A stretch of 64,000 nucleotides of DNA from Smallanthus sonchifolius (Eukaryota; Streptophyta; Magnoliopsida; Asterales; Asteraceae). The first letter of the stretch is position 1. The number at the start of each line of letters is the position of its first letter. Location of the stretch: the NCBI GenBank assembly GCA_023525975.1, contig CM042040.1, positions 50,251,486 through 50,315,485 of the forward strand, read 5' to 3'. A program made the position numbers and the translations under genes. Below the pieces are notes generated by a model. The model was given only the letters and a program-made list of their open reading frames with translations. It searched no databases and was not told where the DNA came from. Shown here piece after piece: positions 11,276-22,377 of the stretch.

Positions 11276-12049
11276 ATGTCGCCAACTCCACCACCATCAC
11301 CTAAGGCACCAGGACACGATGCACCTATCTTATCATCCCCGGAGCCCAAAAGGTGCCGAACTAGTTCTAGTGATTATTCGGTTGATCAGGGTGAACCGAG
11401 TAGCGCGCAAGCAACGAACCCTGCTCGTAATTGGAATGCATACCTGCAAATGATCCAAAGGTGGATCGAGATGGGAAATGTTCCATCACCCTACTTTGGT
11501 TCCGCTTCCTCATCATCTACCTTACCTAGCTTGCCCTGCACTATGGAACAAGCTTTTGTAGCTTTTGTATTTTACATGTCAAGGGAGTTGAGCATTGTGA
11601 AAGATGCTACTGATGAGATACCTGACATTCTACATCGAAAGACTCAAATAGAGGAGAACAAGGTAGGAATTGAGCTTTTGACTGCTGAGCTAGCAGTGAC
11701 GGATCAGGTCCATAACGTTTTGGTGGATCGGGTGACACATTTGGAGACGAGGGTAGACACCTCAAATTTTGGGGTAGGAGGGATTCTGGAGAGAGTGGCT
11801 AATCTGGAAGGCCAACTGCAAGTAGCAAACCATGCTGCCGAGGGACTTCAAGAAAGAGTGACTCACTTAGAAGACCAACTACAAGCAGCCTTATTTCCGG
11901 AAGACATTCCACTTTCGGACGACGAGGAAGAACCTTTCAAGGAGGATCCCTTCGAGGATGAGCCCTTAGAGGAGGAGCCACCCGAGGAGGAACCGGTGGA
12001 GATCGATGATGCTCAATCATACGTTTCTTCCGACGACGAGGATGTTTGA
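11276..12049 (+). CDS. Extra ORF upstream of gag: acidic coiled-coil protein (B2)
   Basis: An intact 257-residue frame lies between the PBS and gag. I chose the Met at 11276 because the first eleven upstream codons lack the Pro/Ser character of what follows, and the sequence just before reads like a splice acceptor (TTATATTACAG). Layout: Pro/Ser-rich N-terminus (about 1-45), a Trp/Tyr-containing patch (about 50-75), a heptad-like region with repeated V-T/A-N-H-LE and Q-L motifs (about 110-205), and an acidic Asp/Glu/Pro tail (about 210-257). I know no function; it is not a gag, protease or pol domain. It stays open although gag and pol of the same copy contain stops. It could be an accessory gag-like or transduplicated protein. 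Confidence 0.6.
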   Translation: MSPTPPPSPKAPGHDAPILSSPEPKRCRTSSSDYSVDQGEPSSAQATNPARNWNAYLQMIQRWIEMGNVPSPYFGSASSSSTLPSLPCTMEQAFVAFVFYMSRELSIVKDATDEIPDILHRKTQIEENKVGIELLTAELAVTDQVHNVLVDRVTHLETRVDTSNFGVGGILERVANLEGQLQVANHAAEGLQERVTHLEDQLQAALFPEDIPLSDDEEEPFKEDPFEDEPLEEEPPEEEPVEIDDAQSYVSSDDEDV

Positions 12050-12298
12050 TGATCTTCCTATTCTATCTTTCTTTTTCATTCATGTTTTGCTTATGTTATC
12101 TCTTTTCAAACCTAGATGGGTAAGGTTGTTCCCATTCAATAAAAGCATGAGAAGTTTAATGTTTGAGTTATTTATTTTGTAGCCTTACAATTTATTTAAT
12201 TTTCAAAATATTAGATGTTGTATTTCCTTACTTGTACATAAATAATGTTTAATATGTGATATATTTCTCATTGTTTGTATTTGTGAATGTGAAGAATC
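12050..12298 (+). other. AT-rich spacer between extra ORF and gag
   Basis: About 250 bases without an open frame. The stretch is T-rich with several pyrimidine tracts before AG (for example ttattttgtag at 12172-12182), so it could serve as intron or untranslated leader. Nothing else is recognised. Confidence 0.4.
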
Positions 12299-13042
12299 AT
12301 GTCAGGAAGAGGACGTGGAGGTTGTGCTGGTGGACGGGGTACCATCAACATGACAGCAGCGGAGCTAGCGGCACTAATCAACGATAGTGTGGCTGAGGCT
12401 CTAGAAGCACAGAATGCTGCAAGTAAATGCTATAACTATTGACTAATGAGGTCAATTCATCTCTTAAAGCGCTTTTCCTAAGCTCTATAATCCCAATCCT
12501 ATGTTATTTCTAAATCCAGGCCAGCAAAACTAGCAGAATCAGCAACCAGCATGCACGTTCAAAGCATTTATGGACTGTAAGCCCCACGCCTTTAGTGGAT
12601 CTGAAGGAGCTATCGGACTGCTCCGTTGGTTCAAAAAAGTAGAATTAGTGATTGCCGTGTGCAACTCCCCAATGGCCAATCCGGTCAAGTTCGCTGCTGG
12701 AACTTTGGAGGGCCCGGCTCTCACGTGGTGGAACGCTCATGTCTAGATGTTGGGTCTGGCCATGGCAAATGGACTCCCGTGGGAGGAGTTTAAGATGATG
12801 ATGAAGGAGGAGTACTGTCCTCGCGATGAAATTCATAAGTTGGAAGGTGAATTTTGGAACCTGAAAATGGAAGGTTTTGAAATTGAGCTGTATACCACAC
12901 GCTCCCATGAGCTCGCTGCCATGTGCCAACATATGGCGACTCCATATTACAAGAGAATTGAGCTGTATATTGGAGGTCTAGTGCCTCAAATTCAAAGTAT
13001 GGTTACTTCGTCCAACCCTACTACCATCCAGCAGATGATCAG
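12299..13042 (+). pseudogene. gag: Ty3 gag (capsid part) of B2, cut by B3
   Basis: ATG at 12299 opens a Gly/Arg-rich start (MSGRGRGG) and a short helical segment (AAELAALINDSVAEALEAQNAA). After a putative 97-base intron the same frame continues into the retrotransposon gag/capsid domain: CTFKAFMDCKPHAFSG, then LTWWNAHV, WEEFKMMMKEEYCPRDE, KLEGEFWNLKM and the YIGGL motif. Two in-frame TAG codons (about 12532 and 12744) replace expected CAG codons. At 13042 the frame is cut by element B3; the gag C-terminus with zinc knuckles resumes near 18722 after a loss. Confidence 0.85.
12423..12519 (+). other. Putative GT-AG intron inside gag
   Basis: GTAAATGC at the 5' side and TTTCTAAATCCAG at the 3' side bound 97 bases that are AT-rich and carry stops in all frames used. 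Removing them joins a codon after its first base and keeps the frame from ATG 12299 into the capsid domain at 12552. Without removal the frame shifts and ends at once. C1 gag has no counterpart. Confidence 0.6.
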
Positions 13043-15876
13043 TGTCACACCCCCAATTTCAACTAACGGAGTATTACCGTTTGGGAAGTGACAAACCAGG
13101 ATCTCAGACACTAGTTACATTGAACGACTCTACATGGGACTCAAAATGAAAATATCTTTTAAATCAGAGTATCAATCTGGAAGCGTAAAGAAAGTAAATG
13201 CGCAAAATACAGAGGTTGGTGAGTTCACAGGTTTCAAATAAATAAGTAAACGTTACCAGATTTATGATCATTCAATATGCATCTATAGGTAGCTAACCTA
13301 TGTTCATGTTTTAGCTCAAGTGCTCGCAACCGAAACTGACTGTTTGTTTATTGCCTCCTGCCAGGTTCTATCAATACTGGCCATGTGAATAGGCTAACAT
13401 TTCACCCGTTCGATATCCGATCGAGTTAGCGCGACTAACGCGGGTGGGATTTGTCAAACCCAGTAGTACTACTAAGCATTACCTCGCTAAGATCCATGTT
13501 AACGGTTCGAAATAAGATGAGGACTTTCTGTGATAGCATGTTAGACTTAGCTTTAACATTGATAGCATATGAAATACGAAATCTAAAAATCAATTTAAGC
13601 ATGTTTTCTCCCCCAAGTTAAAAGCAGTAAAAAGGGGCCGTGAAACTCACCTGAGCTTGAGTAGGGATTTGGATCACACAAGGAAAAAGTTGGAACCACG
13701 AGTGTAAGTCTCAAACGACTTACGAATGCCCTAAAATTATAAACACATAAATTAGGGATAAAGCTTGGGAATTGTGACAGCGACACGGAAAGAGGAACGT
13801 CCTAAGGAAACGTTCTAATATTCAAGAGTAAACGAACGTGTCCACGGGGATAGGAATTCCTTAATTTATTATTAAGATATATATATACACGTTACACGAC
13901 GAATGACAAAAATAATAACAAATATAATCGAGTGTTTTGTCATTCACAAAAATTAGGAAAATAATATAATTTAATATATTATTTTTAGATTCGAAAGAAC
14001 ATTCTAATTACTCGTTTGTGGTACAAAATAATAAATATATTATTTTTATGAACGTAGCAATGCGAGTAAATAATATAACTAATTATATTATTATTTAGTT
14101 TCGAATGTTACCCGAGGTTGTAAAACGATACGAAATAATATATATATATATTATTAAATAACACGAGTCACAGTTTGAAAATAAACGTATTATTTTATAC
14201 GAATTTGTGGCTTAAAATAATATAAACATATTATTTTTACTTGAGGCTAATAACAATAAATTATTTATAAAAGTGGGTATAATATATAAAAATATGTTAA
14301 TAATTCAAACCCAAGCCTACGGGTTGTTTTCCGGCTAAAACACATTTGTATAATATTATAATATTATAGGGTTTGATTTTTATTAATTAAATATAAACAG
14401 AAAAATATTTAAAAATAATTGTGGGAGCCTGGACTCGAACCCGGGTCTCTCCCACACACGCACACTGCCTTAACCAGCCCCGCCCGCTAGGGTATCGCGT
14501 ACAAACCCTGTTCTGTTTGGTTTTATCAATCAAACTCCTTGTTTCCCTCTTCCCATATATTCACGCGATCGATCCAGTCCCAATCCGTCGATTTCGATGA
14601 TAATCAACCAAAACCCCAAAGGGGTTTTGTTAAGTTAAACAGATGCTTGCGATCCTGTGTGAGTGATTAATTTGAAAAGCAATAGGTCTAAGATCGTACA
14701 GTTTTGGAAAAACGGGCCGTAACCCTAGGTACGAAGGTGAATTCAATTTGACAAATCTTGATGTTAGAAACTGTTGGATTCATAGGGTTTTCAATAAACA
14801 AGGGATTTCGAAACTATCCCTGTTGTTTAATTTGATTGAGGTAGTCACTGAGATTAAAAGCCCCAAATAATTTATGACGAACCCTAGATCACGGGTTGAG
14901 TAAAATTCGATGTTGTAAGTTAAAATTAACATAGGGTCTTTACAGAGAATCATATGGCGATTCTAACCGTATAAATTAATTTGATTGGGGTTGAGTTTAG
15001 GGTCGAAACCCCCAAATTGGATCAAGAACAAACCCTAATTTCTAGATCGATATCAATCAGATGGTAGGATGTTAAATTGGCATAGGGCTAATGTTAAGTA
15101 GGTTATTACGAAACTAATGGTATGGTTTAATTAGTTTTAAACAGGTTCTAGATTGGGTTTCGATTAAATCAGTTTTGCATGAACCCTAGAATCTGGATTG
15201 ATCGAATTGGATGTTATAAGCCCCAATTATGATAGGGCTTTCCATCAGAAGATTAAAACGGAACTGAGGGTGTAAGAATTTACCAAAACGAATGTCGAAT
15301 TGATGTGGATCGACTAGAACGACGGCCGACTGCGACTGTGTTGCTCTCCAGCGAATACGGCTCCTTCTCCGGTCGAATTCAACTGTGTTAAAGCTTCTGA
15401 TCGGTGCGGTTAAGGTGTTCATAGAGTTAAATTTTGAGAATAACATACCACATGATCGAATTCGATGAACTAAGACGTGAGGGTCGACGGTTACGGTTTA
15501 AGGTTCTTAATGAGATTAATTCATGTTTATTATGGATTAATAATGGATGTAATTGATCCCATGATGATCTCCATAATCATAACCATACGTTACAACTTGA
15601 ATTTGAATCGATTATCGTTTGTTGTTTACGAATTTGGATCCAAAGGTATGTCGAGTTTGACTTTTAAAAGTCAACATAAGACCAAAATTTCAATTTTGAC
15701 CTTGGGAAGTCAACTAAATTAGTTTAGCATATTTACAAAACTAGTCCCTGTAGTTTTGAGTTGAATTTGTGACAGAATCAGTCCTTGGGGTTATATTTGA
15801 TTAACGGGGTTAAGTTTTTAATAAGAAACTTAACGAAATAGTTAACGGAATTAACTGAAAAATCCGGATTGTCACA
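13043..15876 (-). mobile_element. B3 3' LTR (family B), 2.83 kb
   Basis: Read on the minus strand it begins TGTGACAATCCGG at 15876 and ends GGGGGTGTGACA at 13043. It contains the family landmarks in order, including the tRNA-like cassette (14428-14476), long ATATT-rich blocks (13860-14400) and the cccctttttactgc..gggggagaaaacatg block (13602-13640). No gene is seen. Confidence 0.92.
14428..14476 (-). promoter_or_regulatory. tRNA-like A-box/B-box cassette in LTR-B (B3)
   Basis: On the minus strand TGGTTAAGGCA (14466-14476) is followed by GGTTCGAGTCC (14431-14441), a perfect B-box consensus. The B-box lies in the same GTGGGAG..CTCCCAC stem seen in other LTR-B copies. Confidence 0.58.
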
Positions 15877-15990
15877 TCAGCCCCTAGTTAAAAGAATTTT
15901 CGTCCCGAAAATTAAAATATATAAAAAAAAAATTTCTGGGGTGTCCCATCATCCCCTAGTTGAAAGAATTTTCGTCCCGAAAATTTAAAA
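15877..15990 (-). repeat. Doubled polypurine-tract module of B3
   Basis: Two copies of a module reading TTTTCGGGACGAAAATTCTTT then AACTAGGGG on the minus strand lie at about 15880-15918 and 15950-15985. The inner copy is followed by TGGGACACC, which resembles an LTR start. The same doubling is present in B1 and B2. Confidence 0.75.
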
Positions 15991-15997
15991 TAATACC

Positions 15998-17443
15998 TTA
16001 AAGATTTGACGTGGAGTGCTTGAATAGATTAGGATATTTGCGCATCATCTGATCCTCGCGCTCCCACGTGAATTCCGGTCCGCGTTTTGAGTTCCAACGG
16101 ACTCTATCAATAGGGATTTTACTGTGTTTTAACGATTTGACTTCCCTATCTATGATTTCTACGGGTTCTTCGATGAAACGCAGCTGTTCATCAACGTGTA
16201 GTTCCTCAAGAGGAACTGTGAGTGATTCGTCTGCCAGGCATTTCTTTAAATTTGAGACGTGAAAGACGTTGTGTACACCACTAAGTCTTTCAGGTAGGTC
16301 AAGTTGATACGCGACTGGTCCAATTCTCTTTAATATTTTGAAAGGTCCAACGTAACGAGGATTCAGTTTTCCTCGTTTCCCGAAACGAATGACACCTTTC
16401 CAAGGTGAGACTTTGAGTAAAACCATGTCACCTATTTGAAATTCCAAAGGTTTACGACGCTTGTCGGCATAGCTCTTTTGACGATCACTTGCTGCCGCCA
16501 TACGGTTTCTAATTTGAACGATCTTTTCGGAAGTTTCAAATACAAGTTCAGGACCTGTGAGTTGGCTATCCCCAACCTCGGTCCAACAAATGGGAGAACG
16601 GCATTTCCGTCCATAAAGTGCTTCAAATGGAGCTGCCTTGATGCTAGTGTGATAGCTGTTGTTGTAGGAGAACTCCACCAACGGTAGGTGAGACTCCCAA
16701 GTGTTACCGAATTCGATCACACAAGCTCGTAGCATGTCCTCCAGAGTTTGGATAGTACGTTCTGTTTGACCATCGGTTTGAGGATGGTAAGCTGTGCTCA
16801 TATCTAGACGCGTGCCTAATGCTTTATGCAATGACTGCCAGAAACGGGAAGTGAATCGTGCATCACGATCCGAAATAATAGAGATTGGCACCCCGTGCCG
16901 AGAGACTACTTCTTTCAAGTATATTCGAGTGAGTTTATCTATTTTGTCAGTTTCTTTGATGGCTAGGAAGTGAGCAGATTTTGTTAGGCGATCCACAATT
17001 ACCCATAAAGTATCACATCCGGTAGGGGTTCGGGGTAATTTGGTAATGAAGTCCATGGATATTTGTTCCCATTTCCATATGGGAATTTCAGGTTGTTGCA
17101 GTAGACCGGACGGTTTTTGGTATTCAACTTTGACCTTCGCGCATGTCAGACACTTACTAACATAAGTGGCTATATCGGCCTTCATCTTCGGCCACCAATA
17201 TAGTACTTTTAGATCATGGTACATTTTATCGGAACCCGGATGAATGGAGTAACGAGATTTATGAGCTTCATCCATGATTAGTTCCCTTAAATTTCCCAAC
17301 ACTGGAACCCATATTCGTTCGACAAAGTAACGAATTCCGTCAGATTTTACTTCAAGTTGTGCTTCCATGCCGTGAGTACCTTCTAATGGTAGGTTATCTT
17401 TTTTCAAGGCTTCAAGTTGAGCACTACGGATTCTGTCAGGCAA
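15998..17443 (-). pseudogene. pol: Ty3 integrase with chromodomain (B3), open 481 codons
   Basis: The best-preserved integrase in the window. The HHCC zinc domain is at about residues 45-95 (DEAHKSRYSIHPG..YVSKCLTCAKVK), the linker IPIWKWEQISMD follows, and the core has D (VIVDRL), D (IISDRDARF) and E (TERTIQTLEDML). A basic stretch (KVSPWKGVIRFGKRGKLNPR), FHVSNLKKCLAD and a C-terminal chromodomain (from IEEPVEIIDREVK to FTWEREDQM) close it. The frame is open throughout but is only the distal part of a polyprotein whose upstream part is lost, so it cannot be made from its own promoter. Confidence 0.9.
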
Positions 17444-18721
17444 TCCAGGGTGAATAGTAAGTTGTAATGCTCAAACTCGTTTGGGTTTTGTTTCCTTTCG
17501 GCTTAGTGCATCAGCCACAACGTTAGCTTTACCCGGATGATACCGGATCGCACAGTCGTAATCATTTAAAAGTTCAACCCAACGAATTTGTCACATGTTC
17601 AACTCCTTCTGCTCGAAGATATGCTGGAGGTTCTTGTGGTCGGTGTAGATGGTGCATTTGGTACCGTACAAGTAATGTCTCCATATCTTAAGTGCAAAAA
17701 CTACTGCTCCCAACTCTAGGTCATGAGTGGTGTAGTTTTTCTCGTGAACCTTTAACTGACATGAAGCCTATGCGATTACCTTTTCGCGTTGCATTAAGAC
17801 ACAACCCAGACCTTGAATAGATGCATCACAATACACCACAAAATCATCGGTTCCATCCGGAAGAGCTAAAATAGGTGCACTGCAAAGTTTCTGTTTGAGG
17901 TGCTGGAAAGCTGATTCTTGGTTATCGCCCCAATTATAGGCTTTTCCTTTTTGAGTTAGGGCGGTGAGAGGTTGCGCAATCTTTGAAAATCCTTCAATAA
18001 AACGACGGTAATATCCAGCCAATCCCAGAAATTGTCGCACCTCAGTCGGAGTCGTCGGTGCTGCCCAATACTTGATGGCTTCTATTTTGGACGGGTCGAC
18101 ATGTATCCCTTTTTCATTTACCACATGCCCTAGAAACTGAACCTCTCGAATCCAAAATTCACATTTGGAAAACTTAGCATAAAGTTGCTCTTGCTTAAGT
18201 AGTTCCAAAATTAGAAGCAGATGTTCTTCATGTTCTTCCTCGTTCTTAGAATAAATAAGGATGTCATCGATGAAAACGATAACAAACTGGTCAAGGTAAG
18301 GCTTACACACACGGTTCATGAGATCCATGAATACCGCAGGTGCGTTGGTTATACCGAAAGGCATGACCATAAAGTCGTAATGGCCGTACCTTGTCCTGAA
18401 TGCAGTTTTAGAGATATCTTCTTCTCGGACTCTTAACTGATGATAGCCGGACCTAAGGTCTATTTTGGAATAGAAACTTGATCCTTGGAGTTGATCAAAA
18501 AGGTCATCAATACGAGGTAAAGGGTAGCGGTTCTTGATTGTAACTTTATTCAGCTCCCGGTAATCAATACACATACGGAATGTACCGTCCTTCTTCTTGA
18601 CAAATAATACCGGAGCTCCCCATGGTGATGAACTAGGTCAGATGAAACCTTTATCCAATAAGTCTTGCAATTGAGTGGACAGTTTCTGCAATTCACTGGG
18701 TGCTAATCGATAAGGCGCCAG
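17444..18721 (-). pseudogene. pol: Ty3 reverse transcriptase and RNase H (B3), 5'-truncated
   Basis: In the minus reading direction the segment starts in the RT palm (LAPSELQ) and passes through FVKKKDGTFRMCIDYRELN, KIDLRSGYHQL, MPFGITNAPAVFMDLMN and the catalytic FIDDILIYS, then RNase H (VVYCDASIQGLGCVLMQ). The stretch 17768-18574 is open for 268 codons. A stop lies at the RNase H phrase near 17768 and another near 18640, and small lesions fall between 17444 and 17767. The truncation at 18721 removes everything upstream. Confidence 0.88.
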
Positions 18722-19312
18722 CAGCAGCAGTGAAAGTTTGAGCCAGCTAAGAACTTCAATCAGATGACCGCCTCAGGTCAAAATCAAGGTAGTTATGCGG
18801 GGAGAGCCCCCAAGTGCAACAAGTGCAATTATCACCGCGTCGGTGCTTGTAACCGTTGTCAACGGTGTGGCAAGATGGGCCACGCTGCAAAAGATTGTAG
18901 AGTGGATCTTCAGAATGAGCAACCGTTCCGACCGCAAGGATCCATAAGGGAATGTTTTCAGTGCGGCAAAGAGGGACACATCCAGAGGGATTGTCCTCAG
19001 TCGAAGAGGAATGGTAATGGAAGTGGGAATGGAAATGGAAATGGTAACGGCAATAACCAGGGTAACAATGGTAACGGCAACAACAATCAAGGCAATAACA
19101 GTGGTGACAATAATGCCAGTAATGGAGGGAATGGTGCGAAAGGACGAGCTTTCATGCTAGGATCTGGAGAAGCTCGTTATGATCATAACGTGGTCATCGG
19201 TAAGTTTCTCTTAAATAATTACTTTGCTTCTGTCCTTTTTGACACTGGTGCTGATAGGAGTTTTATATCTAGAAAACTTAGTGATATGATAAAAGGAACC
19301 CCAACTCTGTAG
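18722..19312 (+). pseudogene. gag: B2 gag nucleocapsid and start of protease
   Basis: The frame that is open from 18764 carries two CCHC zinc knuckles (CQRCGKMGHAAKDC and CFQCGKEGHIQRDC) coded at about 18854-18997, an Asn/Gly low-complexity run (19010-19125), and the start of the aspartic protease with its active-site triad (FDTGADRSF, about 19239). The remaining protease is largely gone: after a stop at 19310, a short piece jumps to the spacer before RT, so about 90 codons are deleted compared with B1. Confidence 0.87.
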
Positions 19313-19392
19313 AAGCTAAGTATATAATAGAGATAGCTGATGGCCAAATAATTGAAGCACAAAAATGACTTCGAAAAGGGCATACTGCTATT

Positions 19393-20789
19393 TTGGCTCT
19401 CGTTGCTGAGCAGCCCTCAGAAGAGAAGAAGATTGATGATATTCCCATCGTTCGTGATTTTCTGGAAGTATTTCCCGAATATTTTCCTGGTCTACCACCA
19501 CACCGTCAAGTCAAATTCCAAATCGATCTAGCACCCGGAGCGGCACCGATCGCTCGGGCACCTTACAGACTGGCACCTAGTGAATTGCAAGAGCTATCTA
19601 CTCAGTTACAGGAATTGTTGGATAAAGGTTTCATCCGACCTAGCTCATCGCCATGGGGAGCTCCAGTCCTATTTGTCAAGAAGAAGGACGGAACTTTCCG
19701 TATGTGTATCGACTACCGTGAGCTAAATAAAGTCACAATCAAGAATCGTTATCCTTTGTCTCGCATAGATGATCTCTTTGATCAACTCCAAGGATCCAGT
19801 TTCTATTCCAAGATAGATCTTAGGTCCGGCTACCACCAATTGAGAGTCCGAGATGAAGATATCTCTAAGACTGCTTTCATGACAAGGTACGGCCACTATG
19901 AGTTTATGGTCATGCCTTTCGGATTAACCAACGCACCTGCGGTATTCATGGACCTCACGAAACGTGTGTGTAAGCCTTACCTTGATCAATTTGTCATCGA
20001 CAGCATTCTCATTTATTCCAAGAACAAGGAGGAACACGAGGAACATCTACGTTTAATCCTGGAATTACTTAAAAAGGAACAGTTGTATGCTAAGTTCTCC
20101 AAGTGTGAATTTTGGATCCGGGAAGTTCATTTCTTAGGACATGTGGTTAACGAGAAAGGAATACACGTCGATCCATCAAAGATAGAAGCCATCAAGAATT
20201 GGGCAGCACCGACGACTCCGACTGAGGTGCGACAATTTCTGGGATTGGCTGGATACTACCGTCGATTCATCGAAGGATTTTCAAAAATTGCACAACCCCT
20301 CACTGCCTTAACTCAAAAGGGTAAAGACTACAACTGGGGCGATAACCAAGAGTCAGCATTCCAACATCTTAAGCAGAAACTTTGCAGTGCACCTATCATA
20401 GCCCTTCTGGAAGGTACGGATGATTTCATGGTATATTGCGACGCATCCATTCAGGGTTTGGGTTGTGTATTAATGCAACGAGAAAAGGTGATCGCATACG
20501 CTTCACGTCAACTAAAAAATCACGAGAAAAACTACACTACTCATGACCTAGAGTTGGGAGCTGTAGTTTTCGCACTTAAGATATGTAGACACAGTTGTAC
20601 GGTACCAAGTGCACCATCTACACCGATCACAAGAGTCTTCAGCATATCTTTGAGCAGAAGGAGCTGAACATGAGACAACGACGTTGGGTTGAACTCCTGA
20701 ACGACTATGACTGTGCGATCAAATATCATCCAGGGAAGGCTAATGTGGTAGCCGATGCCCTGATCCGTAAGGAGGCAAAACCCAAGTGA
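19393..20789 (+). pseudogene. pol: B2 reverse transcriptase/RNase H, catalytic motif deleted
   Basis: An open 424-codon stretch covers the protease-RT spacer (EQPSEEKKIDDIPIVRDF), the RT fingers/palm (APYRLAPSELQ, FVKKKDGTFRMCIDYRELN, KIDLRSGYHQL, MPFGLTNAPAVFMDL) and RNase H (VVFALKI). The normally invariant FIDD box is shortened: QFVI is followed directly by DSILIYSK, a loss of about four codons that removes one of the paired catalytic aspartates. A frame change near 20590 moves the end of RNase H (TDHKSLQHIF, HPGKANVVADAL) into another frame (20595-20789). The copy cannot encode active RT. Confidence 0.9.
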
Positions 20790-22306
20790 GTACGAGCACT
20801 ACAACTTACAATACATAGCGGATTACCTGACAAGATTTGCAGTGCTCAGCTTGAAGCCCTAAAAGAGGAAAATTTACCTTCTTAAGGTACACGGGGAATG
20901 GATCAGCAATTTGAAATTAAGTTGGACGGCATTCGCTACTTTGCAGAGCGAATTTGGATTCCTGTGTATGGGAACTTAAGTGAACTGGTCATGGATGAGG
21001 CACACAAATCCCGATACTCTATTCATCCAGGTTCTGACAAAATGTACCACGACCTTAAGGTGTTATATTGGTGGACAAAGATGAAGGCCGATATAGCCAC
21101 CTATGTAAGCAAATGCCTGACTTTCTCAAAGGTCAAGGTGGAATATCAAAAGCCTTATGGTCTACTGCAACAATCGAAAATCCCAATGTGAAAATGGGAG
21201 CAAATCTCTATGGACTTCATAACAAAACTACCCAGAACCCCAGCGGATGCGATACCATTTGGGTGATCGTAGATCGCTTAACAAAATCTGCGCACTTCCT
21301 TGCAATCAAAGAAACCGACAAAATGGAAAAACTTACTCGTGTCTACTTGTAGGAAGTCATTTCTCGGCACGGTGTGCCAATCTCTATCATTTCGGATCGA
21401 GACGCTCGATTCACCTCTCGTTTCTAGCAATCATTGCAGAAAGCTTTAGGTACATGTTTAGACATGAGTACAACTTATCACCCGCAAACCAATGATCAAA
21501 CGGAACGTACCATCCAAACATTAGAGGACATGCTGTGAGTTTGTGTGACCGATTTCGGTAACACTTGGGAGTCTCACTTACCTTTAGTGGAGTTCTCCTA
21601 CAACAACAATTATCACACTAGCATCAAGGCGGCACCATTCGAGGCATTGTACGGACGTAAATGCCGATCTCCTTTATGTTGGGCTGAAGTTGGGGATAGC
21701 CAACTTACAGGTCCTGAACTTGTATTTGAAACTTCCGAAAAAATCGTTCAAATCCGAAACCGTATGGCGGCAGCGCGTGATCGTCAAAAGAGCTATGCCG
21801 ACAAACGTCGTAAACCTTTAGAGTTTCAAGTTGGTGACATGGTCTTACTCAAGGTCTCACCTTGGAAAGGTGTCATTCGCTTCGGGAAGCGAGGCAAACT
21901 AAACCCTCGTTATGTTGGACCTTTCAAGATAGTAAAGAGAATTGGCCCAGTCGCATATCACCTGGACCTACCAGAAGGACTTAGTGGTGTACACGATGTC
22001 TTCCATGTCTCGAACTTGAAGAAATGTCTAGCAGACGAAACACTCACGGTTCCTCTTGAGGAGCTGCATATTGATGAACATCTACGGTTTGTTGAAGATC
22101 CGGTAGAAATCATGGATAGGGAAATCAAAACGCTGAAACGTAGTAAGATCCCTATTGTCAGAGTTCGTTGGAACTCGAAGCGGACCGAAATTCAAGTGGG
22201 AACGCGAGGATCAGATGATGCGAAAGTATCCTCATTTGTTCAAGCAATCCACGTCAAACTCTTAAGGTACTATTCTAATTTTCGGGACGACAATTCTTTC
22301 AACTAG
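20790..22306 (+). pseudogene. pol: B2 integrase with chromodomain, several stops
   Basis: Domains follow the B3 integrase: zinc domain (20898-21191), catalytic core (about 21208-21545), C-terminal basic part and chromodomain (21545-22200). Stops occur near 20883, 21189 (TGA in place of a Trp codon), 21349, 21427 and 21537 (TGA in place of an Arg codon). A frame change in the chromodomain near 22185 spoils the end. The stops at 21189 and 21537 sit at the same codons as stops in B1. Confidence 0.88.
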
Positions 22307-22377
22307 GGGATGAGGTGACACCTCAAAATTTTTTTTATTTTAATTTTCGGGACGAAAATTCTTTCAATAGGGGATGA
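22275..22377 (+). repeat. Doubled polypurine-tract module of B2
   Basis: AATTTTCGGGACG..AATTCTTTCAA..TAGGGGATGA occurs twice (about 22277-22314 and 22341-22377). The first copy is followed by GGTGACACCTC, the second by the true LTR start TGTGACAATCC. The inner copy looks like a relic junction of tract plus LTR start. Confidence 0.78.

Larger units (their letters stand above)
13043..18721 (-). mobile_element. Element B3: 3' half of a Ty3/gypsy chromovirus
   Basis: A minus-strand member of family B inserted in B2 gag. In plus coordinates: 3' LTR (13043-15876), doubled polypurine tract, integrase, RNase H, and RT up to the N-terminal palm. It stops at about 18721, where plus-strand B2 gag sequence begins; protease, gag and the 5' LTR of B3 are missing together with part of B2 gag. 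Left flank ATCAG (13038-13042) would be the target duplication. Pol is better preserved than in B1 and B2. Confidence 0.88.
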
